DNA from: Aquicoccus sp. G2-2
GTDB lineage: Bacteria; Pseudomonadota; Alphaproteobacteria; Rhodobacterales; Rhodobacteraceae
Reading direction: 5' to 3'
DNA: 64,000 nucleotides
Assembly: GCF_034555965.1 (NCBI RefSeq)
Contig: NZ_JAYDCK010000003.1
Span: 2,666,001 to 2,730,000, forward strand
The notes beneath the pieces are model-generated. The model made no database searches. It had not been told where the DNA came from and worked only from the letters and a program-made list of their open reading frames with translations. Within the stretch, counting starts at the first letter, position 1; each line of letters begins with the position of its first letter. Positions 1 through 9,280 of the stretch are shown piece by piece. Made by a program: the position numbers and the translations under genes.

Positions 1-93
1 CGAATCGCTACCGTTCAAAACAGAATCAAGAGGAGAGCAACCGAATCCGCCGGAACGCAACGCGCGTTGCTGGCGTTCGGCACGTATATACAT

Positions 94-1764
94 ATGGCCA
101 AACCAAAGAATATCCTGTTCATCATGTTCGACCAACTGCGCTGGGATTACCTGAGCTGCTATGGTCATCCGCACCTCCACACCCCAAATATCGATAAACT
201 CGCCGAACGCGGTATGCGGTTTTCGCGCTGCTACATTCAGTCGCCGATCTGCGGCTCATCACGGATGAGCACCTATACTGGCCGCTACGTGCATTCCCAC
301 GGGGCAAGCTGGAACGGTATCCCCTTGAAAGTTGGCGAACTGACGATGGGTGATCACCTGCGCAAAGCGGGGATGGATTGCTACCTTGTCGGCAAAACCC
401 ACATGCGCGCCGATGAAGAAGGCATGGCCCGGCTGGGGCTCGCGCCCGACAGCGTGATCGGCGCGCGCGTCTCTGAATGCGGCTTCGATGTGTTTGAACG
501 CGACGACGGAATGCTCCCCGAAGGCCCGGATGGCTCCTACGATCCCGACGGCGCGAAGGAATACAACAAATGGCTGAAGGCCAAAGGCTATGAGAGCGAC
601 AACCCTTGGCACGACTTCGCCAATTCCGGGCTGGATGCCGATGGCAACGTGTTGTCCGGCTGGTTCCTGAAAAACGCCACCGAGCCTGCCAACATTGCCG
701 AAGAAGACAGCGAAACCCCGTATCTCACCGGCCGCGCCATGGATTTCATGCAAGACCATGACGGGCCGTGGTGCTGCCACCTCAGTTACATCAAACCGCA
801 TTGGCCCTATATCGTCCCCGATCCTTATGCCTCGATGTATGGCCCTGAACATGTGCTGCCCGTGGTCCGCTCGAATGCCGAACGCCAAAGCGCCCACCCG
901 ATCTTCAAGGCGTTCATGGATACCAAGGTCGGAGAGGCCTTCTCGCGTCAGGATATCCGCGACGCGGTGATTCCCGCCTATATGGGGCTGATCAAGCAGG
1001 TCGACGACCAGATGGGCCGCCTGTTCAAATGGTTGGAGGAAACCGGCCGCGCAGATGACACCATGATCGTGCTGACCAGTGACCATGGCGATTTTCTTGG
1101 TGATCACTGGATGGGTGAAAAAACCTTCTTCCACGACACATCCACCCGCGTTCCCCTAATCATCTATGACCCATCGCCCGAGGCAGATGCCACCCGTGGC
1201 ACAGTTTCCGATACGCTGGTTGAATGCATTGATTTCGCTGCCACCTTCGTTGATGTCGCAGGCAGCGACGTGCCCGGCCATATCCTCGAAGGCGAAAGCC
1301 TGCTCCCCATTCTGCATGGCGAGCGTACGGACACTCTGCGCGACTATGTCATCTGCGAATATGATTACTCGGCCACGCCCGTGGCGCATCTGCTCAATAT
1401 CGGCGTGCGCGATGCTGTCATGTTCATGATTGCCGATAAACGCTGGAAGCTGATGCACTTCGAAGGCGGCCACCGCCCGATGTTGTTCGATCTGCAAAAC
1501 GATCCGCAGGAACTCACCGATCTGGGCGACAGCGCGGACCACGCCGAGATCATCGCCAATCTCTATGACAAACTCTTTGAGTGGGCGCGCCGCCCATCAC
1601 AGCGCACAACCCGCAGCGAAGAGCAACTTATCGAAATGCGCACCAAAACCCGCAAACGCGGCATCGTCCTTGGTGTTTATGACGAGAACGACACACCGCT
1701 TGAATTGACCGTGAAATACCGGGGCCGCAAGGCCCCCAACAAGAAAAGTGACGCAAAGATCTGA
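94..1764 (+). CDS. Type I sulfatase / alkaline-phosphatase-superfamily hydrolase
   Basis: A 556-residue hydrolase predicted to cleave sulfate (or related) esters. Near the N-terminus there is a metal-binding Asp in FDQLRWD (about residue 13). The sulfatase signature CGSSR lies at residues 53-57; it fits C-x-S-x-R, whose Cys is matured to formylglycine. A second metal site, TSDHGD, is near residue 328, followed by GDHWMGEK. The start is placed at ATG 94 because the typical sulfatase opening (MAKPKNILFIMFDQ) begins there; a TTG at 67 would add nine residues of no family resemblance. No signal peptide is seen, so it is probably cytoplasmic. It lies just upstream of a TAXI-TRAP transporter in the same direction, suggesting it processes the imported solute. 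A phosphonate monoester hydrolase is the main alternative, but those usually read CGPAR here. Confidence 0.85.
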   Translation: MAKPKNILFIMFDQLRWDYLSCYGHPHLHTPNIDKLAERGMRFSRCYIQSPICGSSRMSTYTGRYVHSHGASWNGIPLKVGELTMGDHLRKAGMDCYLVGKTHMRADEEGMARLGLAPDSVIGARVSECGFDVFERDDGMLPEGPDGSYDPDGAKEYNKWLKAKGYESDNPWHDFANSGLDADGNVLSGWFLKNATEPANIAEEDSETPYLTGRAMDFMQDHDGPWCCHLSYIKPHWPYIVPDPYASMYGPEHVLPVVRSNAERQSAHPIFKAFMDTKVGEAFSRQDIRDAVIPAYMGLIKQVDDQMGRLFKWLEETGRADDTMIVLTSDHGDFLGDHWMGEKTFFHDTSTRVPLIIYDPSPEADATRGTVSDTLVECIDFAATFVDVAGSDVPGHILEGESLLPILHGERTDTLRDYVICEYDYSATPVAHLLNIGVRDAVMFMIADKRWKLMHFEGGHRPMLFDLQNDPQELTDLGDSADHAEIIANLYDKLFEWARRPSQRTTRSEEQLIEMRTKTRKRGIVLGVYDENDTPLELTVKYRGRKAPNKKSDAKI

Positions 1765-1820
1765 TCTTCGTTGTCGGTCAAACACGCCGCCAACGAAACA
1801 ATCACCCAGGGAGGAAAACC

Positions 1821-2882
1821 ATGAAACACATCACCAACAGCTTGGCCGGGCTAAGCTTGGCTGCGGCACTGACGGCAGGCAGCCCGGTCACGGCGCAACA
1901 AAACCTCACGGCGGAAACAGCGAGTCCGGGCAATAGCCCGCAGGTCTCGATTCTGCATCTGGCAGAGGTTGCCAACGCCGCCGGTATTGCCAACCTGCAA
2001 GTCAGGGAAGGCCAGACGCTCACCAATTCGGTTCTCAACGTTGCCCAGGGCCGCACCGACATTTCCGCCATGCCGCTGATCCTCGGCTTCCTGCTTTCCA
2101 AAGGCCGCGGTCCCTATTCGAAGCAAGGCCCGGAAAAAGGCGCCGAACTGGCGTCAAACCTGCGCGCGCTTTACCCCTACAACGCGGGCGCCTATGGCCT
2201 TATCGCGCTGGAAAGCAAAGGCATTACGAACTGGGCAGACCTCAAAGGCAAGACCGTGTTCAACGGCCCACCCCGCGGCGCGGCACTGGTCAATGCAAGG
2301 CAAGCGATCTTCCTCGCGGCCGGGCTGAAGGATGGCGTGGATTACACAGGCCATCAGGTCAACTGGGGGCAGCTTGCCGGGCTGCTGGTCGATGGCTCGA
2401 TGGACGCCTTCGTCTATCCGCTCACGTTCCCGTCGGCACGGGTGACAACGATGCAGGCCGCAGGCAATGTCGCCATCGTCTCCACCCCGAAAAACATCTT
2501 TGAAAGCGATGCCTATCAAAAGGTGTTCAACGCTCCCGGCAACGTACCGATCATCGTGAAGTGGGAGGATATGGGATATGGCGACGGCAACGGGGTCCGC
2601 CTGATCTCGGAAGACGCAACCTTTCGCGGGCTTGGCACGGCTTTCACCGATGTCGTCTCCAAGGATATGCCGTTTGACACCGCCAAGGCACTGGTTGGCG
2701 AATACATCAAAACGATGGACGCGTTGAAAGCCAAGTCGCCCTACATGGGCAATGTCGGCCTCGGTGATCTCGACCCACGAGATTCCGGTTTCTGCGGCAT
2801 TAACCCTTTGAAGTATCACCCCGGTGCCGTCGCCGCCTGGGAAGAAGCGGGCTACAAAGTGCCTGACTGCGCCAAGGAATAG
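1821..2882 (+). CDS. TAXI-family TRAP transporter solute-binding protein
   Basis: Periplasmic solute receptor of the TRAP transporter TAXI subfamily, 353 residues. It has an N-terminal Sec signal peptide (hydrophobic stretch, probable cleavage after SPVTA near residue 25). It then shows the TAXI-type pattern: a TDISAMPL segment, the ALYPYNAGAYG region, and a DLKGKTVFNGPPRGA loop typical of the ligand-binding cleft. A strong ribosome-binding site (GGGAGG) sits about 8 bases before the ATG. It is followed by the fused membrane subunit, as usual for TAXI systems. The ligand cannot be told from sequence; the adjacent sulfatase makes a sulfated or phosphorylated organic compound plausible. Confidence 0.88.
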   Translation: MKHITNSLAGLSLAAALTAGSPVTAQQNLTAETASPGNSPQVSILHLAEVANAAGIANLQVREGQTLTNSVLNVAQGRTDISAMPLILGFLLSKGRGPYSKQGPEKGAELASNLRALYPYNAGAYGLIALESKGITNWADLKGKTVFNGPPRGAALVNARQAIFLAAGLKDGVDYTGHQVNWGQLAGLLVDGSMDAFVYPLTFPSARVTTMQAAGNVAIVSTPKNIFESDAYQKVFNAPGNVPIIVKWEDMGYGDGNGVRLISEDATFRGLGTAFTDVVSKDMPFDTAKALVGEYIKTMDALKAKSPYMGNVGLGDLDPRDSGFCGINPLKYHPGAVAAWEEAGYKVPDCAKE

Positions 2883-2887
2883 GCGCT

Positions 2888-2936
2888 AAAGCGTTTCGCC
2901 TTAACTGAGTGCCTCAAGTTTAGGCGGAAACGCTTC
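2888..2936. repeat. Long imperfect palindrome (REP-like element or attenuator)
   Basis: The left arm AAGCGTTTCGCC (2889-2900) is matched by the right arm GGCGGAAACGCTT (2923-2935), complementary apart from one extra G. The inside continues as a weaker hairpin (ACTGAG / CTCAAGT). There is no T-tract. It sits in the 126-base gap between the receptor and permease genes, where a folded RNA could lower expression of the membrane subunit relative to the abundant receptor. It may also be a dispersed extragenic palindrome. Confidence 0.55.
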
Positions 2937-3008
2937 AGGCAGCGCCGCACAAGACACTGCCGCCCTGCAATCTGATCCGGGGCGGCGGTATTGTACCGGG
3001 GAACCACC

Positions 3009-5330
3009 ATGAACACAGATTTAACACCTCAAGGCGTCTTCTCTCGCCGGTCGACTCTGGCCCTCGGGCTGGTCCTCGTGATCATCGGGCTCTTGAATAC
3101 GCTGCCCACGATCCCCGGACTGGATGAAACCGTGAAACGCGTCTTCGGTGACGGAGCGATCATCCGGCGGTTTCCCTATGAGTTTCTCTACCCATTGGTG
3201 TTCGTGATCATGATGGTCACGGTGATGCTGGAAAACTCCTTTGCACGCGCTTACCGCGCCCAAGGCGGCCTGAAATACGCTTTCGGGCTCACGATGGATA
3301 TCGCCCTGGTCGTCATGGCGGTTATCGTGGCGCTCAGCTACCTGATCGAAATCGACAGCGTCTGCCTGATAGACCAATTCACCGGCGAACGCGCCGAACT
3401 GATCACCAACGCACTGAAGCAGGAAGCAGACTTCAACGCCACCATGGGCCTGCCACCGCCCACCACGATTGACGATCCTTCCTGCATCAATACGCTGGGC
3501 ATCTGGATCTTCCCGATTATGGCGATCGCGATTGCAGTTTTCCTTGGCTATAATATCCGCGTCTGGGGGTTTCCGCTTGTTGCCGTGGCCATCCTTATCG
3601 CGACCTTCACGCTCGTCACGGTGATGGTCTGGTATCTGTTCGGTGCCGACGACATGAACAAATACCTTGTCACCAAGCTTGGCGGCGAACCACGTCAGCT
3701 GATCGACGGGCGCCCGAACGTGCAAGATATCCTTGTCAACAATGCTCAGGGGCTGCTCGGTCGTTTCATGGCCATCCTGATGGATACCGTCTTCCCATAT
3801 ATCGTGCTCGGCGCGCTCTTCGGCGTATCCGCAGGCGGGCGGTCACTGATCAAGGTTGCCTTTCTCTGGACCCGCCGCCTGCGTGGCGGCCCGGCACACG
3901 CGGCCATTGTTTCCTCGGCAATGTTCGGCACCATCTCCGGCGGGCCAGTGATCAACGTGTTGTCCACAGGTGTGCTCACCATCCCGATGATGCTCAAACG
4001 TGGCTTCAATCGCACCTTCGCCGGTGGAATCGAAGCCGCCGCCTCCTCCGGCGGGCAGATCATGCCCCCGGTCATGGGCGTCGCCGCATTCGTGCTCTCC
4101 GCGATGACGGTCGTGCCATACCGCGAGGTGATCATTGCCGCCACCCTGCCCGCCGTTGCCTATTTCGGGTGCCTCTTCCTGACAGTCGTGTTTCAAGCCC
4201 GCAAACAGGGCATCGAACCCGTTGGCGACGCGACAGACGAGATGCGCCTCACGCGCGAAGATAAACTACACCTGATGATGATCTTTTTGCCGATTGCGCT
4301 GATCCTGGTGTTGCTGCTCACCCCGAAAGAAGCGATCGGCTGTGGGCCGCTTGCCGGTCTATGGGGCATCACCCAGGTCTTCACAGAGGGTGGCTGCCGG
4401 GCCGAGAACCTGCCATGGATTTTGCAACTTTTGCAAAACTCCGCAGGCGATGCAGGGTCAGCGGGCTGGTGGGCCATGGCGCTACTTATCGCGCTCTTCT
4501 TTCTTGACCGCGAAATCCGCAGCCAACCCAGCAAGATCGTCACCGCCTTGGCCGATGCCGGTATTTTGGTCAGCCGTCTTTATCTTATGTTCCTCGCCGT
4601 CTCAGTCATTGATTTCTGCCTGAATTTCACCGGCCTTTCGAACTATGTTGCTGTCGATATCGTCGGCTGGTTGCGGGAATCCGGCGGGATCATCGGAAAC
4701 AGCGCCTTCTTCATGATGCTGGCTCTTCTGGCAACCATGCTGATGGCGATCATCCTCGGCATGGGCATGCCCACCGTGCCAGCATACATCAACGTGGCGC
4801 TTTTGATGGGACCGATGCTCGTCGGACTCGGCATTGCCACCTTCACCGCGCATATGTTCGTCTTCTACTTCGCCGTGGCCTCTGCGATCACACCCCCTGT
4901 GGCCGTCGCGGCCTTCGCCGCCTCATCTATAACCAAGGCCGATCCAATGCGCACCGGCCTCGCCGCTGTGCGGGCCGGCGTGGTGATTTTCGTAATTCCG
5001 TTCGTTTTCGCCTTTTACCCAGAGCTTCTTCTGATCGAACCGGCCCAACTCAACCCGATTGGGGGAGGCGCGCACTATCTGCCGGGGCTCGACGGCACGG
5101 TACATCTGGGCCATCTTGCCTTCGTCTTTGCCCGCGTACTGCTGGCGCTCTATCTGCTGGCCAGCGTTCTGGCCCGGTTCGAAGCGCGCCCCATCGGTCG
5201 CTGGGAACTCCTGATGCGGCTCGCACTCGCTCTTTTGGTGTTGCAAAAAACGTTATGGCTCAGCACCCTTGGCATCGTTATAACGCTCGCTCTCATCGCT
5301 TGGCACTGGAACGGCAGGCAGCGCGCCTGA
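3009..5330 (+). CDS. TRAP transporter permease, fused 4TM/12TM (DctQM type)
   Basis: Fused integral membrane subunit of a TAXI-TRAP secondary transporter, 773 residues, with many hydrophobic segments. The N-terminal part (about residues 15-220) corresponds to the small DctQ-like helices. The rest is the DctM-like channel, including the SGGPVINVLSTGVLTIP and GMGMPTVPAYINV signatures. Start chosen at ATG 3009, after GGGGAACCACC; an upstream in-frame codon at 2991 adds only six residues. The C-terminal part contains additional helices, as in TAXI-associated fusions. Works with the receptor encoded immediately upstream, driven by an ion gradient (family knowledge). Confidence 0.9.
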   Translation: MNTDLTPQGVFSRRSTLALGLVLVIIGLLNTLPTIPGLDETVKRVFGDGAIIRRFPYEFLYPLVFVIMMVTVMLENSFARAYRAQGGLKYAFGLTMDIALVVMAVIVALSYLIEIDSVCLIDQFTGERAELITNALKQEADFNATMGLPPPTTIDDPSCINTLGIWIFPIMAIAIAVFLGYNIRVWGFPLVAVAILIATFTLVTVMVWYLFGADDMNKYLVTKLGGEPRQLIDGRPNVQDILVNNAQGLLGRFMAILMDTVFPYIVLGALFGVSAGGRSLIKVAFLWTRRLRGGPAHAAIVSSAMFGTISGGPVINVLSTGVLTIPMMLKRGFNRTFAGGIEAAASSGGQIMPPVMGVAAFVLSAMTVVPYREVIIAATLPAVAYFGCLFLTVVFQARKQGIEPVGDATDEMRLTREDKLHLMMIFLPIALILVLLLTPKEAIGCGPLAGLWGITQVFTEGGCRAENLPWILQLLQNSAGDAGSAGWWAMALLIALFFLDREIRSQPSKIVTALADAGILVSRLYLMFLAVSVIDFCLNFTGLSNYVAVDIVGWLRESGGIIGNSAFFMMLALLATMLMAIILGMGMPTVPAYINVALLMGPMLVGLGIATFTAHMFVFYFAVASAITPPVAVAAFAASSITKADPMRTGLAAVRAGVVIFVIPFVFAFYPELLLIEPAQLNPIGGGAHYLPGLDGTVHLGHLAFVFARVLLALYLLASVLARFEARPIGRWELLMRLALALLVLQKTLWLSTLGIVITLALIAWHWNGRQRA

Positions 5331-5409
5331 CTTGGGGCTTCAAAACACGGGCGATTTGCGCGATACAGCGCTGCGCATTCCGCGCGACCCCGGCACAGGC
5401 ACGCCAGAA

Positions 5410-6315
5410 ATGAGCACCGAAGAACCAATATCCCCCCGCCTTAGGGACCGGCTGCAATTTGCCGCCATCCGCAGCGTATTCTGGCTGATGTATCGCCTGC
5501 CTTACCGCTGGCGTGTGCCGTTCTCCGGCTGGTTCCTTTCTCGCATCGTGGCGCCGCTTCTGGGCTGGCGTAAACGCATCGCGGCCAACCTTCGCCTTGT
5601 CATGCCCGAAATTTCCGCAGCCGAAACCCACCGCCTGCAACACGCCGTGCCTGACAATTTCGGGCGCACCATGGCCGAGCTGTTCTCGCCGCAAGAGTTC
5701 CTTCCCATTGCACGCGGAACCGCCCTCGAAGGCCCCGGCCTTGCCGCGCTGAAACAGGCACAGACCGAAGGCCGCCCCTCAATCCTCGTGTCCGGCCATT
5801 TTGGCAATTATGACGTGATCCGCGCCGGTGTGATCGCACAGGGGTTTCAGGTCGGCGGCATCTATCGCCCGATGAACATCCCTCAGTTCAACGAAATCTA
5901 TGTCGATTCAATCTCGCAGATCGGGCAACCGCTGTTTTCGCGTGGCCGCCGCGGTATGGGGCAGATGATGCGTTTCCTGAAAGACGGCGGCACGCTGGCC
6001 GTGCTGATTGATCAGCGCCTCAGCAATGGTGTCGCCCTGCAATATTTCGGCCAGACCGCCTATACCGCGCTCTCGTTTGCCGAGCTTGCCCTGAAATACA
6101 ACGCCACCGTCGTCCCTTGCTATGCTATCCGACAACCCGACGGGCTCAGCTTCCGCGCCGTGCTAGAAGCGCCAGTGCCCCATACCACCGCCGAAGAAAT
6201 GACCCAGGCGCTCAATGACAGCCTCGAAGCCATGGTACGGCAACACATGGGGCAGTGGTTCTGGATTCATAACCGTTGGAAGACCATTCCCAAAGCTCAG
6301 GAGACCTCTGCATGA
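5410..6315 (+). CDS. LpxL/HtrB-type lysophospholipid (lipid A) acyltransferase
   Basis: Inner-membrane acyltransferase of about 301 residues that adds a secondary acyl chain to lipid A or a related lipid. The catalytic H-x4-D motif is seen as HFGNYD at about residues 130-135, in the usual SGHFGN context. A later block DQRLSNGV and a C-terminal WFWIHNRWK complete the family pattern. An N-terminal hydrophobic stretch fits membrane association. ATG 5410 is used; a TTG at 5332 would add 26 residues unlike the family. The stop overlaps the neuB start (ATGA), so the two are translationally coupled, placing lipid A acylation in the same transcript as nonulosonic acid synthesis. Confidence 0.82.
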   Translation: MSTEEPISPRLRDRLQFAAIRSVFWLMYRLPYRWRVPFSGWFLSRIVAPLLGWRKRIAANLRLVMPEISAAETHRLQHAVPDNFGRTMAELFSPQEFLPIARGTALEGPGLAALKQAQTEGRPSILVSGHFGNYDVIRAGVIAQGFQVGGIYRPMNIPQFNEIYVDSISQIGQPLFSRGRRGMGQMMRFLKDGGTLAVLIDQRLSNGVALQYFGQTAYTALSFAELALKYNATVVPCYAIRQPDGLSFRAVLEAPVPHTTAEEMTQALNDSLEAMVRQHMGQWFWIHNRWKTIPKAQETSA

Positions 6316-7340
6316 AGATCGCCAACCGAGAGATCGGCCCCGCTCACCCGCCGCTGGTGATTGCTGAAATCGGCATCAATCACGGCGGTGATCTGGCCGT
6401 GGCCAAGGAAATGGCCCGTCTCGCCGCCGGGGCGGGGTGCGAGATGATCAAGCACCAAACCCATATCGTCGAAGACGAAATGACCGATGAAGCGAAACAG
6501 ATTTTCCCGCCCAACGCCGATGTCTCGATCTGGGACGTGATGGCCCAATGCGCGCTTTCGCGTGAGGACGAGGCCGAGCTGAAACGCTATACCGAATCCC
6601 TTGGCATGATCTGGATTTCCACGCCGTTCTCCCGTGCCGCCTGCGATTTTCTCGAAACGCTCGACGTGCCCGCCTACAAGATCGGCTCGGGAGAGGCCGA
6701 TAACCTGCCGCTCATTCGCCATATCGCGCGCAAGGGCAAACCGGTGATCATGTCGACCGGAATGCAGACGATTGAAACCATGCGCGCCTCTGTTGCCATT
6801 CTGGAAGAGTCCGGCGTTGAGTATGCCCTGCTCGAATGCACCAATCTCTACCCATCTCCGGCCGAAATTGTGTCTCTAAAAGGCGTAACTGAGCTAAAAA
6901 CCGCGTTTCCGGGCGCCGTTGTCGGCTTTTCCGATCACTCCATCGGCCCGGAAATGGCGCTCGCCTCCGTCGCGCTTGGGGCGTGCATTCTTGAGCGCCA
7001 CTACACCGACACCCGCTATCGCAAAGGGCCGGACATCGCCTGCTCGATGGACCCGGCCGAACTGCGCCTGCTGATCGACCGCTCGCGCGAAATCTGGATT
7101 GCGGCGCAGAACGAAAAACGGCGCACCGGCCCCGAAGAAGACGTCTACCGCTTCGCCCGCGCCTCGGTCGTGGCCGATGCCGACCTGCCCGTAGGCCACG
7201 TGATCACCGAGCAAGACATCTGGGCCCGCCGCCCCGGCTCAGGCGAAATCGCAGGGTATGAGTTTGATAAGGTCGTGGGGAAAACGCTGAAGGTGGCGGT
7301 CAAGCGCAACCAACAACTCAAGTGGGGTGATTTGGCGTAG
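6312..7340 (+). CDS. neuB: N-acetylneuraminate synthase family protein (NeuB)
   Basis: Condenses phosphoenolpyruvate with an N-acyl-mannosamine-type sugar to make a nonulosonic acid (sialic, legionaminic or similar). 342 residues. Motifs: VIAEIGINHGG at the N-terminus of the TIM barrel, KHQTH, STPFS, the KIGSGE strand, IMSTGMQT, CTNLYPSP and GFSDHSIG. The last about 60 residues (VVADADLPVGHVITEQD onward) form the antifreeze-like SAF domain typical of the family. The start overlaps the acyltransferase stop. A cognate 2-epimerase (neuC) lies about 3 kb downstream and a cytidylyltransferase lies on the opposite strand at 15.1-15.8 kb. The exact sugar product is not determinable from sequence alone. 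Confidence 0.92.
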   Translation: MKIANREIGPAHPPLVIAEIGINHGGDLAVAKEMARLAAGAGCEMIKHQTHIVEDEMTDEAKQIFPPNADVSIWDVMAQCALSREDEAELKRYTESLGMIWISTPFSRAACDFLETLDVPAYKIGSGEADNLPLIRHIARKGKPVIMSTGMQTIETMRASVAILEESGVEYALLECTNLYPSPAEIVSLKGVTELKTAFPGAVVGFSDHSIGPEMALASVALGACILERHYTDTRYRKGPDIACSMDPAELRLLIDRSREIWIAAQNEKRRTGPEEDVYRFARASVVADADLPVGHVITEQDIWARRPGSGEIAGYEFDKVVGKTLKVAVKRNQQLKWGDLA

Positions 7341-8423
7341 ATGATCCCGCTCTGGAAACTCCGGCGTGAATGGGCGCGTTTGAAGCAGCAACTCAGCGCG
7401 CTGCCCGAGCGCCTGTTCGAGCCTGCCGCGCGCCGCCGCCATGATGCCGCGTTCAAAGCCGGGTTTCCCGTTCATCACGGCGCCGTGGCACAGCGTGAAA
7501 AAATCGCGCTGATCTTGATCTATCAACCCGACGGCGTCGCGGATAGCCTCATTCTGATGTGCGCGCATCTGGTGACCAAGGGTTATGCGCCGTTCATCGT
7601 CTCGAATACGCCGCTCACGATGAGCGATCAAAACCGGTTGTTGGCCCATGCCTGGCGGCTGCTGATCAGGCCCAATTTCGGCTATGATTTCGGCGGCTAT
7701 CGTGACGGCATCCGCCAACTCGCCCGCTGGGACATCACGCCCGAGCATCTACTGGTGCTGAACGACAGCATCTGGTTCCCGCTTGACCCGGAGGAGACCC
7801 TGATCAGCGGCTTGGAATCCTCGCCTGCTGATCTGACAGGAACCATCCTGCGCCAACGCGGCGAAGAACGATTCCTTGAAAGTTATTGCTATATGATCCC
7901 GGCCAAAACAGTCACTAAAAAGGCTTTTCAGGCTTACTGGAATGAACTTCAAATCACCTCGAATAAATACAAGGTTATCCGGCGCGGTGAGCGGGGTTTC
8001 TCCCGCGCGATGCGCGCCGCAGGATTGATGCTTGCTCCGATCTATCCATACGAGGCCTTCTTCGAAGCACTTGGCCGACAGGATGATGACTTCCTCAAGA
8101 AAACCCTGCTCTACGCCGCCCATGCGCATGATGAATACGAAGCCGCGCGCCAGACGCTTCTGGCCGAAACCGCCAGCCCCGACTGGCGAGACCGGGCACT
8201 GGCCCATATCCGTGCCACCATCCCGCGTGAGCAGCCTTATTCTGCCTACCCGTTCGCCATGGTCCGGCTCTTCGCCTATCCAATCCTGAAAATGTCAAAC
8301 GATCACGTCGCCATGCTATGGCGCACCGCTTATTTGCGCGCAGTAGAGGCAGGCGATCTGCCCCCGCCGATTGATCCGGTTCGCGCCGAGCTGCGTTGTA
8401 AGATTCAGGCGGATATGGCATAA
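7341..8423 (+). CDS. RgpF-family protein (rhamnan synthesis F domain), first copy
   Basis: 360-residue protein of the RgpF family, found in polysaccharide loci. The signature lies in the middle: RPNFGYDFGGYRDG, then LLVLNDSIWFPL. The start abuts the neuB stop directly, indicating one transcript. Family members are linked to rhamnose-rich glycan assembly, but the biochemical role of the stand-alone domain is poorly defined. Residues 220-235 (FSRAMRAAG...) are the source-like match for a degenerate copy at 9173-9280. A second full copy lies at 9267-10334. Confidence 0.82.
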   Translation: MIPLWKLRREWARLKQQLSALPERLFEPAARRRHDAAFKAGFPVHHGAVAQREKIALILIYQPDGVADSLILMCAHLVTKGYAPFIVSNTPLTMSDQNRLLAHAWRLLIRPNFGYDFGGYRDGIRQLARWDITPEHLLVLNDSIWFPLDPEETLISGLESSPADLTGTILRQRGEERFLESYCYMIPAKTVTKKAFQAYWNELQITSNKYKVIRRGERGFSRAMRAAGLMLAPIYPYEAFFEALGRQDDDFLKKTLLYAAHAHDEYEAARQTLLAETASPDWRDRALAHIRATIPREQPYSAYPFAMVRLFAYPILKMSNDHVAMLWRTAYLRAVEAGDLPPPIDPVRAELRCKIQADMA

Positions 8424-8462
8424 ACCCGCATCAGTGACAGCGCGCACCGAGGGAGTTGCGGA

Positions 8463-9176
8463 ATGGGAATATTGATCACCGCGTTGCACAAGGCACGCAT
8501 TCTGCACCCAGTTTTGAATTTCCGCGGAATCAAAGTGCCTGTAGCGGGTGATCACATTAGCCGCACGCTCTGGAAGCACATTTGGAAAGGCGGCTATGAA
8601 GGCCCGGAAATCGAGGCGTTAAGCAGCTTGATACGCCCAGGGGATCGGATTCTGGAGCTCGGCACGGGAATGGGCCTCGTCTCCGGCGTGGCGGCAAATC
8701 TGCACCCGGACGTGAAAATCGAAGCCTACGAGGCCAACCCGGCTCTAATCCCCGCCATTCACAAACTGCATGAGTTGAATGGCATCACCAATATCAACGT
8801 CAACAACGCCATTCTGCTGCCGACAGACGATACCACCCCGATCCGTTTCAACCTGCATGAGAACTTCACAATGAGTTCTATCAAAAACACAATTGATAGT
8901 TCCGGTTATGTGGAGGTTGAACGCCGCGATTTCCGCAAGGTGCTGTCAGAGTTTCGTCCTGATATCCTCGCCTGCGATATTGAAGGCGGTGAGGAAGAGT
9001 TGTTCACTGGCGTCACTCTTCAAGGTCTGCGTTCCCTGATCATCGAGTTCCACCCCAAGCTAATCTCACGTTCAGCCGTGAAGCGCATATACGATCTCTG
9101 CGCGGATGCAGGCCTTTATCCACGGATCGAATTGTCCTCACTTCAGGTCGTCGCGTTCGACAAAATAGACACATGA
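8463..9176 (+). CDS. FkbM-family SAM-dependent methyltransferase
   Basis: 237-residue methyltransferase. The SAM-binding motif I is LELGTGMG (about residues 64-71), followed by an acidic residue in IEAYEANP. The later DILACDIEGGEEEL block is the FkbM hallmark. Such enzymes O-methylate sugars in surface glycans (family knowledge). Preceded by GGGAG about 8 bases before the ATG. Located between two RgpF-type genes, so it probably modifies the same glycan. Base composition looks somewhat less GC-rich than its neighbours (by eye only), which is common in exchanged glycan genes. Confidence 0.85.
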   Translation: MGILITALHKARILHPVLNFRGIKVPVAGDHISRTLWKHIWKGGYEGPEIEALSSLIRPGDRILELGTGMGLVSGVAANLHPDVKIEAYEANPALIPAIHKLHELNGITNINVNNAILLPTDDTTPIRFNLHENFTMSSIKNTIDSSGYVEVERRDFRKVLSEFRPDILACDIEGGEEELFTGVTLQGLRSLIIEFHPKLISRSAVKRIYDLCADAGLYPRIELSSLQVVAFDKIDT

Positions 9177-9280
9177 CCCACCGGCTCCTCTCCCACGCCA
9201 TACGCACCGCGGGATTGTCGCTTGCTCCGCTCTATAACCGGATCAGAAGCGCAGGGGTGAGTTCCCATGGGCACGTTTAA
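9173..9280 (+). pseudogene. Degenerate RgpF-family fragment
   Basis: A 35-codon frame whose ATG overlaps the methyltransferase stop. Bases 9188-9235 match bases 7998-8045 of the first RgpF gene at 39 of 48 positions by hand alignment, in the same reading frame: LSHAIRTAGLSLAPLY against FSRAMRAAGLMLAPIY. The match stops abruptly on both sides, and the frame runs into the start of the second RgpF gene and ends at TAA 9280. This is best read as the leftover of a third, nearly deleted RgpF paralogue, or as the scar of a recombination that inserted the methyltransferase. It could still be translated as a short peptide. Confidence 0.55.

Noticed and set aside
94-1764. Calling the first gene a phosphonate monoester hydrolase
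   Set aside because: The signature Cys motif is CGSSR, the sulfatase form, rather than CGPAR.
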